The position numbers and the translations under genes were made by a program. Shown here piece after piece: positions 28,985 to 41,976 of a stretch of DNA of 64,000 bases (position 1 is its first letter; each line of letters begins with the position of its first letter). This stretch comes from Boothiomyces macroporosus (taxonomy: Eukaryota; Chytridiomycota; Chytridiomycetes; Rhizophydiales; Terramycetaceae). The stretch spans positions 1 through 64,000 of the forward strand of contig JADGKB010000032.1 in NCBI GenBank assembly GCA_027604185.1. The letters run 5' to 3'. Below the pieces are notes generated by a model. It was not told where the DNA came from. It saw only the letters and a program-made list of their open reading frames with translations, and did not search any database.

Positions 28985-31144
28985 ATGACTGAAAAGGACA
29001 GCTGTTTAAAAGACTTTAAAATTGGAAGGCTGCTGGGAGAAGGGGCATTCTCCAAAGTAAAATTAGCGACACACATTGCGACTGGTTTCAAAGTTTGTCT
29101 TTTTAATCTAGGTAGCTGTCAAAATTATTGACAAGTCAACCGCGCTAGCTCCAAGAGTCGATGGTAAAGTCAATGAAAAAAATGGGCCCAAGCAGGAAGG
29201 AAATCCTAGCTTGATATCAAGTTTAGAGGTACTAATCGCTTACGCAGAATGAAGTAAAGTTGCTGTTGCGACTGGATCACCCAAATGTGGTAAAAATCTA
29301 TCAAGTTATAGACGGTCCAAAAGAGTGCCATGTTATCATGTATAAATCACTAATACTAGGCAATACGCTGTAGGCGGGGAAATGGTAGAATATCTTGCGG
29401 ATAAGGGATGTTTATCTGATTCAGAGTCTCAAAAATATTTCAGACAGTTAGTATCTGGTTTGGATCATATGCATCTTGCGAATGTAGTTCATAGAGATTT
29501 GAAGTTGGAAAATTTGTTGTTGGATGCGAATAGAAATCTGTTGATTAGTGACTTTGGCTTAGGCCGTACTTTTGAAAGTACAAAGCTACATTTGCTAGAA
29601 ACTTATTGTGGTACTCCGAACTATGCTGCTGTCGAATTGATCTGCGGTAACAAGTTGCTAATTAAGGGATCCCATACATAGGCGTGAAGGCGGATATTTG
29701 GTCAGCTGGGGTTGTATTATACTTTTTCCAAACGGGGCTGCCTCCATTTGTTGGTGCAACAATAGCAAAACTATACGAGCAGGTGAAAGCACTGTCATAC
29801 CCAATATTACAAAAATTTACACCTGCGTTCATTCACTTGCTAAAGAAAATATTCGTTAAAGATCCTGCAGAGCGAATATCTATGGAAGAATTAAGAAATG
29901 ATCCGTGGGTTACTTCAGAGGGAAAATTACCGCCAGTCCCTAGAATTCTACCAAAATTTTCAGGGACAGACGATTGGAGCTTGACCAAGAATGTATTTGG
30001 GATCCATAATACTGAAGATAGCAATTTCATTGTCTATAACTTCCATCCTATTCCAAATAGCTCGCTAGCATCTGATATGGTTAAAATTGACAGAAGAAAG
30101 TCTGTTTCCGTTGTCAGAAGGAAAACAATTTCTGTAAAAGGGCAGCAACCGAATATGGACGAAATAATGGCTGCTGGATGCCAAAAAGCAGTAGGATCAC
30201 CACTAGCAAAAGAGCCATTTCATTTGGAAGACTGCAAGAAATCTTCGTTCTCAGAGACAAAAAGACCATCATTTAGCGAGACAAAGACACCATCAGCCAA
30301 TGAATCAATTGAACCTGCAGCACTAGATGAAGAATCAAACAAACAAAAGTCTCCTGAAAGTAAAAATATAGCTCAACCCAACGAAAACACAATAGAATTC
30401 CCAGTATCCAACCAGAAATCTGGGGAATCGAAAGATGGCTCTCCAAAATCTATCCCGCGAACTCCATTGAGAAAGAGAGCTCAAACAATCTCACCATCAC
30501 AATTAGCACCAACAATCAGAGTTGAATTAACAGAACCTCCAAGCTTGGATAAAAGAGAAAGCATTAAAAGAAGCAACAGTATGCTTGAAAAGAAATCAAA
30601 AGAGAATCATTTAGGAATTGATAAACGAAGCTTTATTGGCGAACGTAATTCGGTTTCTGAAGATCGAACTGTCAGCCCAGGTAATGCTACCCCAACTAGA
30701 CATAGCTTGGTAGCTCATAGAATGTCAACGGTAAGCCCTGTGCCAATAGTGGCGGGTAAACAGGAAGATGAAGAACCCAGCTTGGAAGAAATTACCAAAT
30801 GGCATGAAATTCATAAACCACCTTCTAAAATTAGAACAATCAAATTTGGATTTCGGCCAAACTCTACATCCAGCATGGAGCCTGCTAATATGTTTCAAGA
30901 TCTTCATAAAGCATTACTCGCTATATCAGATAGTGAGATATTCAGGTTCAGAAGGGCAGCAGATCTGTACCAATTCGTTTGCAGCGTCCATGATATTTAT
31001 GAGGTTGAATTTGATGTAGAAATATGCAAAGTATGGTTATTAAGTTTGCATGCGGTACGATTTAGGCGCATTCGAGGTGATGGGATGCAATTCAAGAGAA
31101 TTACAGATAAAATCATAGATTTACTTGATTGGAAAAATCAATAA
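28985..31144 (+). CDS. MARK/Kin1-like Ser/Thr kinase with C-terminal KA1 domain
   Basis: Five exons (28985-29092, 29112-29228, 29248-29339, 29360-29646, 29667-31144) join through introns of 19, 19, 20 and 20 nt into 693 residues. The kinase has the glycine loop GRLLGEGAFSKVKLA, VAVKIIDK, the catalytic loop HRDLKLENLL, DFG as ISDFGLG and the GTPNYAAVELI segment, where APE reads AVE. A Ser/Thr/Pro-rich middle of about 250 residues follows. The last 100 residues match a KA1 domain: VEFDVEICKVWLLSLHAVRF and RRIRGDGMQFKRITDKIIDL, as in MARK/Kin1 proteins. KA1 domains bind acidic membranes, so a cortical polarity role is likely. The stop is 10 bp from the stop of the convergent anoctamin gene. Confidence 0.87.
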
Positions 31145-31154
31145 AATATATAAG

Positions 31155-34100
31155 TTAAACCATTTTCTTTGTGTGTAGCCTCTGGCGCTCAAAGTATTTC
31201 TCTGATGCAATGCCGACTCTTACCGCCAAAGGGATATCTGGAATTACAGTATTCACAAAGGTTGCAAACATTAAAACAGTATTCAAAATTAATAACTAGT
31301 TACCTCATAGACAAGGATGAAAAACAGTCTTGCAAATACCTTTTCGGTAGTGCTCTCTACTAATGTCGGAAAAAGCAAAACCATCAATTGACGCAAGTAG
31401 AAATCAAATGTCGATGAGGCAAATGCAATAATTATTGCGTTGGATAGAATACCCAAATGAACTATAATTTTGATTGCTGTTTCCCAACTTCCAATAGATT
31501 TGGCTGATCGAGCAAATGGCCGTTGACTCATAACAAGCCGCTTCCAAACATCAATTTTAATTTCAAAGCAGTTGAATATGAATGCTATTAGTGGTGCAAA
31601 TGGATTAAAAGGAGAAAACATGATGACAAATCCAAACATAACGACTAATATGAGGAAAAGACTACCTTGACTGGTATAATCTGTAGTCAGAGTCGCATGG
31701 TTCGTTTTTTCCAAGCTTCCATCGGATATATATTCTGGTGTATTGTGATTCAAAATGTGTTTTCTGTCTCTTTGTCTCCAATAGTAGAAAAATATCCTAA
31801 GGTTAAAATTAGCGTACGGCCCTATTATTTCTCCCATTTGAATTGCTAATTGACGAAAAACAAAGATGGAAAACACACTATTGAAAACTAGGGGGAGACA
31901 TTGAGTGGAAGTGATCGTCGAGTTCGCTGTCATAGTTTGCAATTTAGTAGATGACTCTCCAATGCCGATCACAGTACATGAATCTGGCCATTTTCCAAAT
32001 GCGTGATAATCAGGGTACACCAAACTAATTGCTGGTTTAACCATTGTAAGATAGGATAAACTCGCATAGTTCAACAGCACCCCCATGATCAATCCTTTTA
32101 AAACTAAATTATCTAAATTAATGATTGGCAACCTTCATACTCGGTTCTGGTTTTGTGATTTTCGTAGTCATTTAGCTGTACCGTGATCCATGTAAACACT
32201 GGCTTCAAAAGAACAATTTGCATAACGGTAAATATACTTCCAGCAATACCTGTGGAGAAATCGGATATCTTGATTTGCAAGAAAAGCTTTGGGGATCCAG
32301 CCGATTGCAGCTGCTCTCTTACAAATCCCTGCATCGCTACCAATGCTGCAATCAAGCCTGCTAATAAAACCAGGAAACTAAACATGATTGCTGAAGTAGT
32401 AACCTTTTTCGTCATTCGTTCTTTAAAAGTGGTTTGGTATTCTTTCTGTCCTGTGATTGGAGAAATTCCTATCACGGAAGGCTTCCACTCTGGTCTGGGT
32501 CGCTCAGAGTTTATCGGCCCAACTCCATAGGTGTCCCACCGAAATGCAGTCAGATTTTCCGCTCTTTTCCAAAATTTTAACATTAAAATCGACCTGTCAT
32601 TAAAAAGTAATTACCAAAAGTTCATCAAAATGGCAAAGAATGGAGTCAGCTCGTTGTCAATCACCAAAAAGAGCTTTTGCTGGAAATTTGTAACAATGAC
32701 GGTTGTCATTGCTCGAAAGATACCAAATGCGACCACAACTAATCCAAGGACTGCAGCGAATGCCAGCCACTTGTGATAAAAGTATATCCATGTAAAGTAA
32801 AAGCCGTGTTGATCACCAAAGTAACTAAGTTAAACCATAAATACTTTCGAATATCTCTTGAGGGGTCATAAGAAATAAACTTTCTCCATTTAAACCCATC
32901 CTTCCACTTTTGGTATAAATCTGCTCTTGATTGTCCTGGTCGGAATAGTGGCTTAATTGAACTAACTGTTGATGCATTGTCGTTATAATCTTGCGATTCA
33001 AAATACAGTGGGCCATCATGCACTGGATAAAAGGAGTCAAAAATACTGATTTCAATCAAATCTTCAATAGAATACTCGTCCTTTCTAAATACTTGTAAAT
33101 TAATACTACAGCCCAGTATAATGTTGTATACCTAGGTAAGTCAAGTTGTACCATTTCATTTCTTCGGGCAGAACTAAAGAACAGCAACTTTACATTTGGC
33201 TTTGGCCCATCACCTCCTTTGTACAACTCTATGTTTTTGGCGATATAAGGGACTGATCTACTTTCCTTTACCGAGTTTAAAAGAGGAAGAACAATCCCAT
33301 TCAACTGTGCTTCTGTCAAGTCCAAATTCCTGTTGTTGTAAACCGATACAGTCGGAAGTGCATCTGAAAGCTTGAACTTTGATTCCTTGGCCTGTATGAT
33401 TTCCTTTAGATAATTGATTGACAAATTGACCCTCATTCCCACTTTTTCAGCTTCATGGCACAATACTTCAAATGGAGCCAGTATCTTTAAGAATCTTCTA
33501 TCTTCATCTTCTTCTAATTTTTCAAACTCTACAAACAATCTTGTCTTTAAAATGTGGGTGATTGCCTTTCCTCTTATTGCGTTTACTGTTTGATATTCTC
33601 GTTTCATATCCTTGTTGAGCAATCTAAAAATATCCTCCAAAAGCTGCTGCCTTTTGGACTTCAGCTTGTATTTTATCATGGCATCCCATGGTGAATAGTG
33701 ATTCGAAAATATCACCTTAACCAGTGCATCCGAATGCTCGTAATCCACAAACTCTTCGAGGGCATCCATAAATGTACAATTCGGATTGGCAGCTTTCCAA
33801 TAGCATATCGAATCAAAGAGCCTCGCATCCTTAATATCATACAAGAATAGAAATCTTCTGTTGTTCCGCCTAATATGAATATTTTTATCAAATTGAAATT
33901 CCATAATCTCCTTTAGCATCCTGTCTTTGATTGAAGTTATGTGTAAGCTATGGGTATCTACTGGGTGCCATTCCTGGTAGTATCTGGGATCTTTTGGCTT
34001 ATCGATAGGGGAAAGGTAATGTTTAGTGACAAAATTATCACTTGGATTATACTCGCTGTCAGAATCTTGGCTGAAATCAACAGTAAAGTCATCCACAAGC

Positions 34101-34501
34101 TTTTCAACAGAGCTGGTATCCTGATTTACTCCAATTGCAGACACTGCTTGAACGTCCGACGATTGAAACTCGTTAGAGCTCCGCGGCGAAGGGTTAGCAG
34201 TAGTATTCCAAGGTGAATTGTCGTCCGTGAGTTCCAAATTGTTTACTAGTATGTGAGGCAATGAAACTGATTTGTTTACAATTTTCTTATCCTTTGTCAT
34301 TTGGTAGTCCAAGTCGAAATCGACATCCGTCCATATTGAAGGATCCATGGGAATATCCATTGCTATTTCCTTGTTCAATCCCTCATCAGCCTTTTTCTTC
34401 TTCCTTTCTAAATCCCAGAAGGAAATCATTTTTTTAACTTGACTTCTGGAATCATTCCTGCCATTAGCCCTGAGATACTGTTTATTTTCTATTTCTCCCA
34501 T
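31155..34501 (-). CDS. anoctamin (TMEM16-family) membrane protein
   Basis: Six exons (33152-34501, 32845-33131, 32615-32824, 32133-32593, 31304-32112, 31155-31283) join into 1081 residues. Four introns are ordinary (20, 20, 21, 20 nt). The fifth, 31284-31303, is 20 nt and ends in TG. Family blocks are FYPVHDGPLYF, IRNYFGDQHGFYFTWIYFYH, LMLKFWKRAENLTAFRWDTY, TWITVQLNDYENHKTRTEYE, FNCFEIKIDVWKRLVMSQRP and, across the odd junction, FFILVYENTVLMFATFVNTV with IPDIP. The N-terminal 450 residues are cytosolic. Anoctamins are chloride channels or lipid scramblases; fungal ones often tether the ER to the plasma membrane. Which activity applies here is not visible. Confidence 0.87.
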
Positions 34502-34668
34502 TGGAGGCTAAACAAAATTTCGTAGTGTTCGGGTTTCAAACGGTCGGGGCTCTTTGAGCAGACTAAAAAGGACAGAGTCTTAAAGCATCAATCACCATCC
34601 TAATGACGTAGCAGTATGCCAATGGAATACATTCCCCTTGTTGATTGTTTGTTTGTGGAATTTTTCAA

Positions 34669-36026
34669 ATGCAAATTGACGACCTCCCAACAGAGTGTGT
34701 AATTGCAATTGCAAAAAGAATGTCCGCAATGGATCTGCTATCATTCAGCTCTACCAGCAAACACTTTTTTGAAATTGCGAATGATAATTCCATCTGGCTG
34801 TCACATTGTAAGAATATCCTCAAAAACCACTCTCCATCCCTGGCCTACCTCACAAGAATAAAGAATGCGGTATTTAAAAAGACTCACTTTTACAAATCAT
34901 TCAAACAGCTCTATCGTCTCTTGCACAAATATGCGAAATTCCTGGGGCTATGGCACCCAGATTATTCTTTCTTTATCGGGGGTCTCATTCGAATCCGGCT
35001 AAATTACGATAACGAGAATCAATTTGTTTTGGTAGGGGAAAGAATAATATGTCCATACGCGGAAATGGAGGATATCTACCAACTATCACTGGACGAGCGA
35101 ATCAACATTCACATACAAAAAGATACCAAATACCAAACAACCAAAGTCTTTGGAGTAAAAATGAAAGAAGGAATTCTTGCCGCTCTGTGTCTGGAAGGAG
35201 CACATAAAGGAACTCATGAAATTGTAATTGAACAGCCAATGATACCAGAAAACGACCTGCCTGGCCTCCTGTCAACCATCTCTATTACAGAGAGGATAAA
35301 GTCGCAGTCTTTCCCCCTAGGACCACCAAATGCTGTAACTGGATTATGGGGATTCCCAATATCCAATTTTGGATCTGATGCGACGCTATCTGGTTCGAAT
35401 TCTAATTTGGAATCACACACAAGTAACCAAATATATATCTTTAACTGCGATAAAAAGTGCTATCAAAAAAGAATTAGAGGAGTTGGCGCTCCAAACCAAC
35501 TAACAGCGGAAATTACGGAATATATCACCAAAGTCTCTAAAATTAACATCCCAAGAGCATATCCAATGGTTGATAATTTAAGAATGCCCAAAACGGGGGT
35601 ATGGATGGGAGGTAGTTTCTTCTTGACATAGCATATGGTAGTCACGGTAATGAGCTGATGCTGCTGTCATACTCTTTAGAAACTGAAAAGAAGCTTCGAG
35701 TAACCAAAATAACTGGAGATGTCAATGTACCCAGAGGGGAAATTTCATTCACAGCCGACTTGAATAACTGGAAGTATACTCTGGGAAACACATTGCATAA
35801 CATTAATAATTCAGCAGAGTTTAAGAATGGAATTGTTTTTGATGGAAAAGGGACAGTGGCAATGGAAGGGTACCAAAGTGCCACAAAGATCCCATGCGAC
35901 GGTAACTGTTCGTTAATTGTAGTGATCGTTGTGAGTGACACTCAATTTAGTGTATACTGGTATGGACTAGAGGAAATGGGTGACGGTTGGATATCATCAT
36001 TTACATACTTTGAAGATCTACAATAA
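34669..36026 (+). CDS. F-box protein, FBXO31-like
   Basis: Two exons (34669-35611, 35632-36026) join across a 20-nt intron into 445 residues. The N-terminus MQIDDLPTECVIAIAKRMSA, then MDLLSFSSTSKHFFEIAND, is a clear F-box. The middle has YAKFLGLWHPDYSFFIGGLI, and after the splice GVWMGAYGSHGNELMLLSYS. This G..YG.HG.E pattern recurs in FBXO31-like and related F-box proteins, where that domain binds substrate. It should act as a substrate receptor of an SCF ubiquitin ligase. The upstream TTG-initiated extension was rejected. Confidence 0.78.
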
Positions 36027-36091
36027 ACTTATAGGGAAAACGAATGGTGGATTTAGAATTTCATTGTATATTTACATTTAGTATTAAGGCA

Positions 36092-39000
36092 TTAACTGGG
36101 AGGTATTCTCTGGATTACCACCCATTCCCCTGTATTGCTAACAGCAGTTTTCAAATAGTATTTCTTGATCTCTTCCATAGCTGTTTCTTCTTTTTGGATT
36201 CTTGCCAAGGGTTTAGTTTTTTCCCTTATCGCATTCTTCTTGTCTATTTCTTGTTGTAGTTGAATTTCTTTGAATGATGACACAGACTCTTTCTTTTTCA
36301 AATCTTGACCTTGGATTTCTAATAGACTCGGAGCTGGACAAGCTTGGATCGCGTTCCAAACTGGGGATGGTGCAATTGGACCATCAGGTACTATTCGATT
36401 CTTGGCATTTAATTTTTTTCTTTCTTTCTGACTAAGTTTGGGCTGGATTATCACAGGAGAAGTGACTTTAGTGGGGGTTGTAGTTGGGGAATTGCTTTGG
36501 AGAGGCAAAGATGGAGATTTACCAAAAACTGAGCTTGCCTTGGATGGATAAAGATTTGGAGTTGGAACATTTACCATATCCTTCCATGAATTTCTTTTTT
36601 CTTGTACTTCCATTGCTGGCGCAGTAGGAACAATTTTCCATGGAGAAGTTACCGGCGAAATAATATGTGGAGATGGTTCCAAGCTATTGCTTTGAGACTT
36701 TGTCATACTAAGCCGTTTTCTCTCTTTCTGACTAAGCTTTTTTTCAAATTTGATAGAGATTGGACTTTGCTCCAATAAGGTAAACTCGACATCCTAAAGT
36801 TAGCTACATGTACCCCATTAGCGTCAGATAGCCGACGGCCCAGATTTGGCCCTTCAAAGGATTTTCCAGAATCATTTGGAGTTCGAACAGGGCTTTCACC
36901 CCTTACGTGTTTACTCGCATTAGTAATAATGTACCTTTTTAAAGACTTCCAATCCTCCTGTGCCAATTCTTCATCCAAGTAAAAAGTGTCAGTTATTTCA
37001 GGATACTTTGGCTCTGGTTTGAAAGCAGGAGATGCTCGGATAGAGCTGCTCCAGCTTGATTTTTTAGTCAGTACGCTCTCATTGAAAGAGTTTTTCATGG
37101 GACTGCCGCTGATATATTTCTTACTTTCCATTAAGTATAGACTACCTTTTTGCAGTTTGCCATTCATTCAACTGTGAATTGCTACCAAGGCTCACGAGTG
37201 ATTTTCCTAAATCAAGAGATTTTGACAGCGACCCGTAAGAGGCGGAAATGGGCAAGTTCAGAGGGGTCAGCAATGGAGACATATTGCTGGCGGAAATTGC
37301 GGGAGAGGTTTCTAATGACATTGTTTTGAAGGAAGTACTAATTGCTGCTACTGATGGGTATTTTGATTTCTTTCCGATTGGACCTTCTTTCTTGCTCTCT
37401 TGAGCAACTTTGGCATAAAATCCATTGGGACCGAGCATTGCAGGAAGCTTTGCAAGTTGTAATTGTTGAATCTTTTTAGAAATTTCTTCTATAATATACA
37501 GCTCGCAATTACGAAGTAGTCGAAGTCTCATAAAGGTCTCAATATTTCTAACCACTAATGTTAATATGAATTACCAAAATCTAAGCAAACCTCCTTCAAG
37601 TCATTTGCGCAATGCATGTCAGCAAGTTGGAGGTAATGCAGCACATTATAAACAGTGACAAATCGTCCCAAGATTGCCGAGGTGATTGATACAATGTCTG
37701 GAAGTAGCAATTCATTTGCGGCAACCAGAATTCTTTCCACATACAGTAGCCAGTCGGATATATCACATTCAACAGGTTTCTCTTCACTGGCAGGGAGAAC
37801 TCCATTGGTCATCCAAGAATATAATTCAATAAAAATAGGTAGATCTATATGCGAAAGATCTACAATTGGATAGCCTTCAGAGTCTGTCTTCAAATGCCAC
37901 ATGCAGTCGTACCCCAAAATCATTCTGAAATACTCACATCGAGAGGATAGGAATAGTGAGTGGCAATAAAAAACATCTCCATTTAAAAGAATTGCCACAT
38001 TTGCTTGATCTATCACAGGAAAACTGATAGCCAAACGAGAATTAAGTGTTGACCGAAAAAATTCCGTTTCGTCAATTTCAAACAAAGCCTGAAGTTTCCT
38101 AATTTCGTTTTGTAAATTGGCAATATGCTGATCTTTGTGATAAGAATATAAATTTCCTTCTACTTGCCAAAATACGGTCATAGATCCAGTATAAAGGTAT
38201 TCGAGAACAACCTTTATCGCAGTGCTACTGAATTGATTGAGGTCCAAGTTTGGAATTTGATTATTGAAATAAAATGTAACATTTTCTGGAAGGTCCACAG
38301 TAAAAATTGACGAATTGGACAATAACTTTGAAAAGAATTTGGATCTTGATCTTAAAACAACTTGATGTGCCTTGATCTGTTCCTTTGAACTAGAAAAAAT
38401 CCATATATCGAAATCATTACGATCCATATCAAGTCCAGTTATCATATCCTTTCTTAATGAGCTATTTTCTATGATCTTTTGGGGACATCTGAAATCCGAC
38501 CTTAATGCAAACAAGGAACCACCAATACTAGTGCAAACAAATACAATATGTTCTAGGTTTGAAACTTTTTTGAATTTGTAGGTTATTTTTGAAATATCAC
38601 CAGTTTTTTTGTCAAACACTTCTCCCAAGTAAACATGACCTGTGGTAGTGCAAACTATAAGGGAAGAATTCACACCGATTGCGCATGACTTTACGTTCAT
38701 ATTCTTTTTTCCTATTGCAACAACTTTTTTGGGGAATATCTGATTCTTTGAAATTTTGGATTTCACTTGTGGATCCCACATATACAGCTCTCCGTTAGAC
38801 AAACAAGAAACAAAATGACTTCCATTTGCAGAAATATTTACGGGCAGGGCTTTTAATGATTTGTCAAATCTTGAAAATAAACTTGGTTCAGGAACTGGAA
38901 AATTTACTTTAAGATATTCACCATTAACAACAACATATACTGCATTAGTTTTAACCAGGAAGGCAGTTGCGTTATCTGTACATGATATTTGAAGAATTGG

Positions 39001-40105
39001 TTGAATTGGAAAAGAAGTAATTTTCCTTGGATGGATTTGAACTGGCTGGGAATGCCCAATTTGCCCGTTATTTGTACCCCAGGTATAAATTGAATCCCCT
39101 TCGGTGACGACTACGGAATGGTATTTTGATGCAGCTGCCAGTTTTGCGTTGAATTTTTTCATTGGCAATTCTACAGGTATCAATTGATTTTCAACACCGC
39201 TAATTCCCAATTGAGAGTATTTGTTGTTTCCCCAAACCCAAACTGCCCCAGAGGTAGTTATTGCAATTGTATGGTCAGGACCAACAGCCACTTGATTAAC
39301 TAATGTAGATATTCCTTGCACTATTTTTGGAGTGAATACTGTTTCTTCCGATCCATGCCCCAATCTACCGCCAGTTCCAAACCTATGTCAAATACAGTTA
39401 CCCATGAGTATAAAGATGCTGGCTGGTAAGAATTGCAACATGGTATTTTGAAACTTGAATCTGCTTGATGTCCAGATCATAATCCAAAATAGATTCAAAA
39501 TGACTGCTATTCGATTTGTCTTTGAATAGATTCAACTTTTCTGGATAGGTTCTGGTATCAAAGTCGCCGTGCCCCAATAAATAATTGTTATTTGATCCCC
39601 AACTCCACAGTGACATTGATGATGAAGCATTTTGCATTTTTGAAAGGAGCATATTCTGGTCTTTACTGATTTGCTGATCCAGCTTTGCAAGTTTAATTGT
39701 CGCCTGAATTAATTCAATATACATTGAGCATATCCAGAAAATTCATTCCTTCGTTATCTCTAATGTCAAAATCTACATTGGGATATTCTAGTAATAATAA
39801 GGCCATTCTCAAGTTTCCCTTTATCAAGCACTTGGGTTATTAAAAGGTACCTTGTGCAACGGCGTATACCCACTCTCCAGGTCCTGCTGATTTATATTCG
39901 CTCCCTTCTCCAACAATATTTCTACAAGGCGGATATTATTGTTTGACACTGCGTCTAGGAGAGGAGTATTTCCAGCCTCATCCCTGGAATTTAAAAATAG
40001 AGACAGTTCCTTCTTCTTTTTGAATTTGCTTAGAAATTGTTCTACTAGATCCTGAAATTAGCCTCTCGTTACTGGTTGTGCATTTTTAACCTGATCCCAA
40101 CTCAT
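36092..40105 (-). CDS. IBTK-like protein: ankyrin repeats, RCC1 repeats, two BTB domains
   Basis: Eight exons (40073-40105, 39851-40051, 39723-39830, 39402-39703, 37575-39382, 37146-37554, 36814-37123, 36092-36793) join through introns of 21, 20, 19, 19, 20, 22 and 20 nt into 1290 residues. The N-terminus holds ankyrin repeats (EAGNTPLLDAVSNNNIRLVE and GYTPLHKCLIKGNLRMALLL). RCC1 repeats follow (SLWSWGSNNNYLLGHGDFDT, GTGGRLGHGSEE, VWVWGNNKYSQLGI). Two BTB domains come next (DFDIWIFSSSKEQIKAHQVV and VAILLNGDVFYCHSLFLSSR). The tail is Ser/Pro-rich and contains two KLSQKERK repeats. This order is that of Inhibitor of Bruton tyrosine kinase, a Cullin-3 adaptor in animals; fungal function is uncertain. 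It carries seven introns, the most in the window. Confidence 0.85.
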
Positions 40106-40505
40106 AAATTTTCAAAAAGTTTACTGCACGTTTTCATGATAGGACACAGTGAGTCGTGCCAATATAATGGCAGCGCATGGATACTAGGTTGATAAAATTA
40201 ACATGTCTGGTGTTGGTGTTTTCATTGAAAATTGTCCCCAATTCTGTTGGTTCCAGGATAGTGCCAATAAGGGGAATCCAACTTCTCAAACCTAGCAAAT
40301 ATTTCCAAATATAAAGCTGCCAATGCACCAATCCTATCGCCTCAGCATTTGGTTGGGGTATATTTCAGAAAAGGTTTCAATTGTCAGTTCAGAACTGTTA
40401 TTAATGCCTTTCTGTGTAGGACACGAAAATTATAGAGGAATTTAATGGAACACTTCAAACAGGTAAAAATCAATTGTGGCAAGCTCAAATCCATTTATTT
40501 CACAG
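40106..40505. other. intergenic region, promoter side of the IBTK-like gene
   Basis: About 400 bp. A 65-codon minus-strand frame (40134-40331) is present but has no support. No RNA gene or repeat seen. Confidence 0.5.
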
Positions 40506-41976
40506 CTACATATGAATAGCATAATCTATTAATCCAGTCGCGCATCCCAAGAGAATGGCAATTGGAGCATGCAAGTTCAAGAAACCAGAGAACGAAAAAG
40601 TAAGCAGTGCAATTGATGTATAAACAGGATGATTAGTTAAACTATCCACATTGCCGGAATTCACCCCTTGAACAATCACAATACACTTCATAGCTAAAAT
40701 ATATACTGCTGCAAACACCAGCCCAACTGCACTAGCGTTCATACCTTTGAAAATCAACTGAACTGACTCAAGCTTTCTATACTTGTTCCAAAGCGGAATC
40801 AAACCAGACATGAGCAACAGACCAGGAGAAAAGATACCCAGTGTGCCTAAAAACCCACCAATTATCATTAAAGGACTACCGCGAAGTGCTAAAGCTCCAC
40901 AATAAGCAGCTAGATTGAAGTTGGGCCCTAAGGTTAAAAGGAAAAAGTACCAGGCATAGAGTTGATAAACGCTAACCCAATCAAAAACTCTCTATTCGTC
41001 ATCCAGTTTTGATCAACTACATATGATTGTAACATTGGGATTACTACTGGTCCACCTCCGAAAATGATTGATCCTACGAAATACATTGATCCTACAATAT
41101 CCAAAGCGCGTGGGGAGTTTATCGCTCTAATAACAATCGCGACAATCAATAATACTAACCAAATGCCAAGAATTACAAATGCATAGCGAAGCGATAGCTT
41201 GAATCCAAATTGAGCTGATGCTGGTGCTTCTAATTCTTCTTGAGACAAGGCTTGCACGAGGCTCTCTCTTGTATTTTGTGCTACGCTTTCTCTTCTGCTG
41301 TTATTACCACTTTCCAATTGAATTCCACCTTTTCGTGCAGCAAGTACTTTGCCTTCAATAAATGTAATCAACCCTCCACCAATGATAATTGCCAGATATA
41401 ACCATGCAAATCCAGTAACACTAATAGCTAAAGCAGCAGAGACAGCGCAAAGTACGATAGATGTATTGTCCTTGATTACTTTTGTACACAACTTGTAAGC
41501 TGCAATCGCGACTAGTCCTACTGCTGCCGCACTCATCCCATTCACAGCATAAGATAGCCACGTTGGGAGTGAATTATTGAATGATGAGACTCCAGCGGCA
41601 ATGCCAATCAAAATCAAACTTCCAGGAACACTACAATTAAAAATACAAACCTCCAAATCAAAAATTCAACAAAGGCATACAAAAAACCACCGCGTAACAA
41701 AGCAATTGAATATCCCAGTTGAGTTGAAGCAGGTCCAGGCAGTGACTGAGCAATTGCAAACAATTCAACAAAAATATTGCCTGGAATCCACTTTCTTTTT
41801 TCCACAAATTCGTTGTGAAATAGAGCAATATGGGCTTGTGGTCCTCCAAAAGATATAAAAGCAAGTGGTAGATAAGCTTGAAATAGTTCCACATATGATG
41901 CCTTATGTTCCATACTTTCTAATTCTAAATCCTGCGGTTGGTCCTGCGCCATTACTTGAACCCTCTCTTCTGTCAT
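40506..41976 (-). CDS. chromate-ion transporter (CHR family, two-domain form)
   Basis: Three exons (41651-41976, 40951-41630, 40506-40927) join through introns of 20 and 23 nt into 475 residues. The N-terminal half has FISFGGPQAHIALFHNEFVE, then IAQSLPGPASTQLGYSIALL and NGMSAAAVGLVAIAAYKL. The C-terminal half repeats the plan as FGGGPVVIPMLQSYVV, INSMPGPNFNLAAYCGALAL and GMNASAVGLVFAAVYILAM. These doubled GGP and PGP motifs are diagnostic of long CHR transporters, which export chromate or related oxyanions in bacteria and fungi. About 11 membrane segments are expected. The 23-nt intron restores the second PGP motif and is the longest in the window. Confidence 0.92.

Noticed and set aside
31296..31303. 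An 8-nt intron (gtaactag) in the anoctamin gene
   Set aside because: It keeps the frame but is far too short and adds four residues to a segment whose spacing is conserved. A 20-nt intron with a non-AG end fits better.
33106..33131. A 26-nt GT-AG intron in the anoctamin gene
   Set aside because: It also restores frame, but the 20-nt intron at 33132-33151 (gtacaacttgacttacctag) fits length and branch-like motif and keeps more coding sequence.
40134..40331. A 65-codon minus-strand frame upstream of the IBTK-like gene
   Set aside because: No domain, no conserved sequence and no place in the IBTK-like exon structure.
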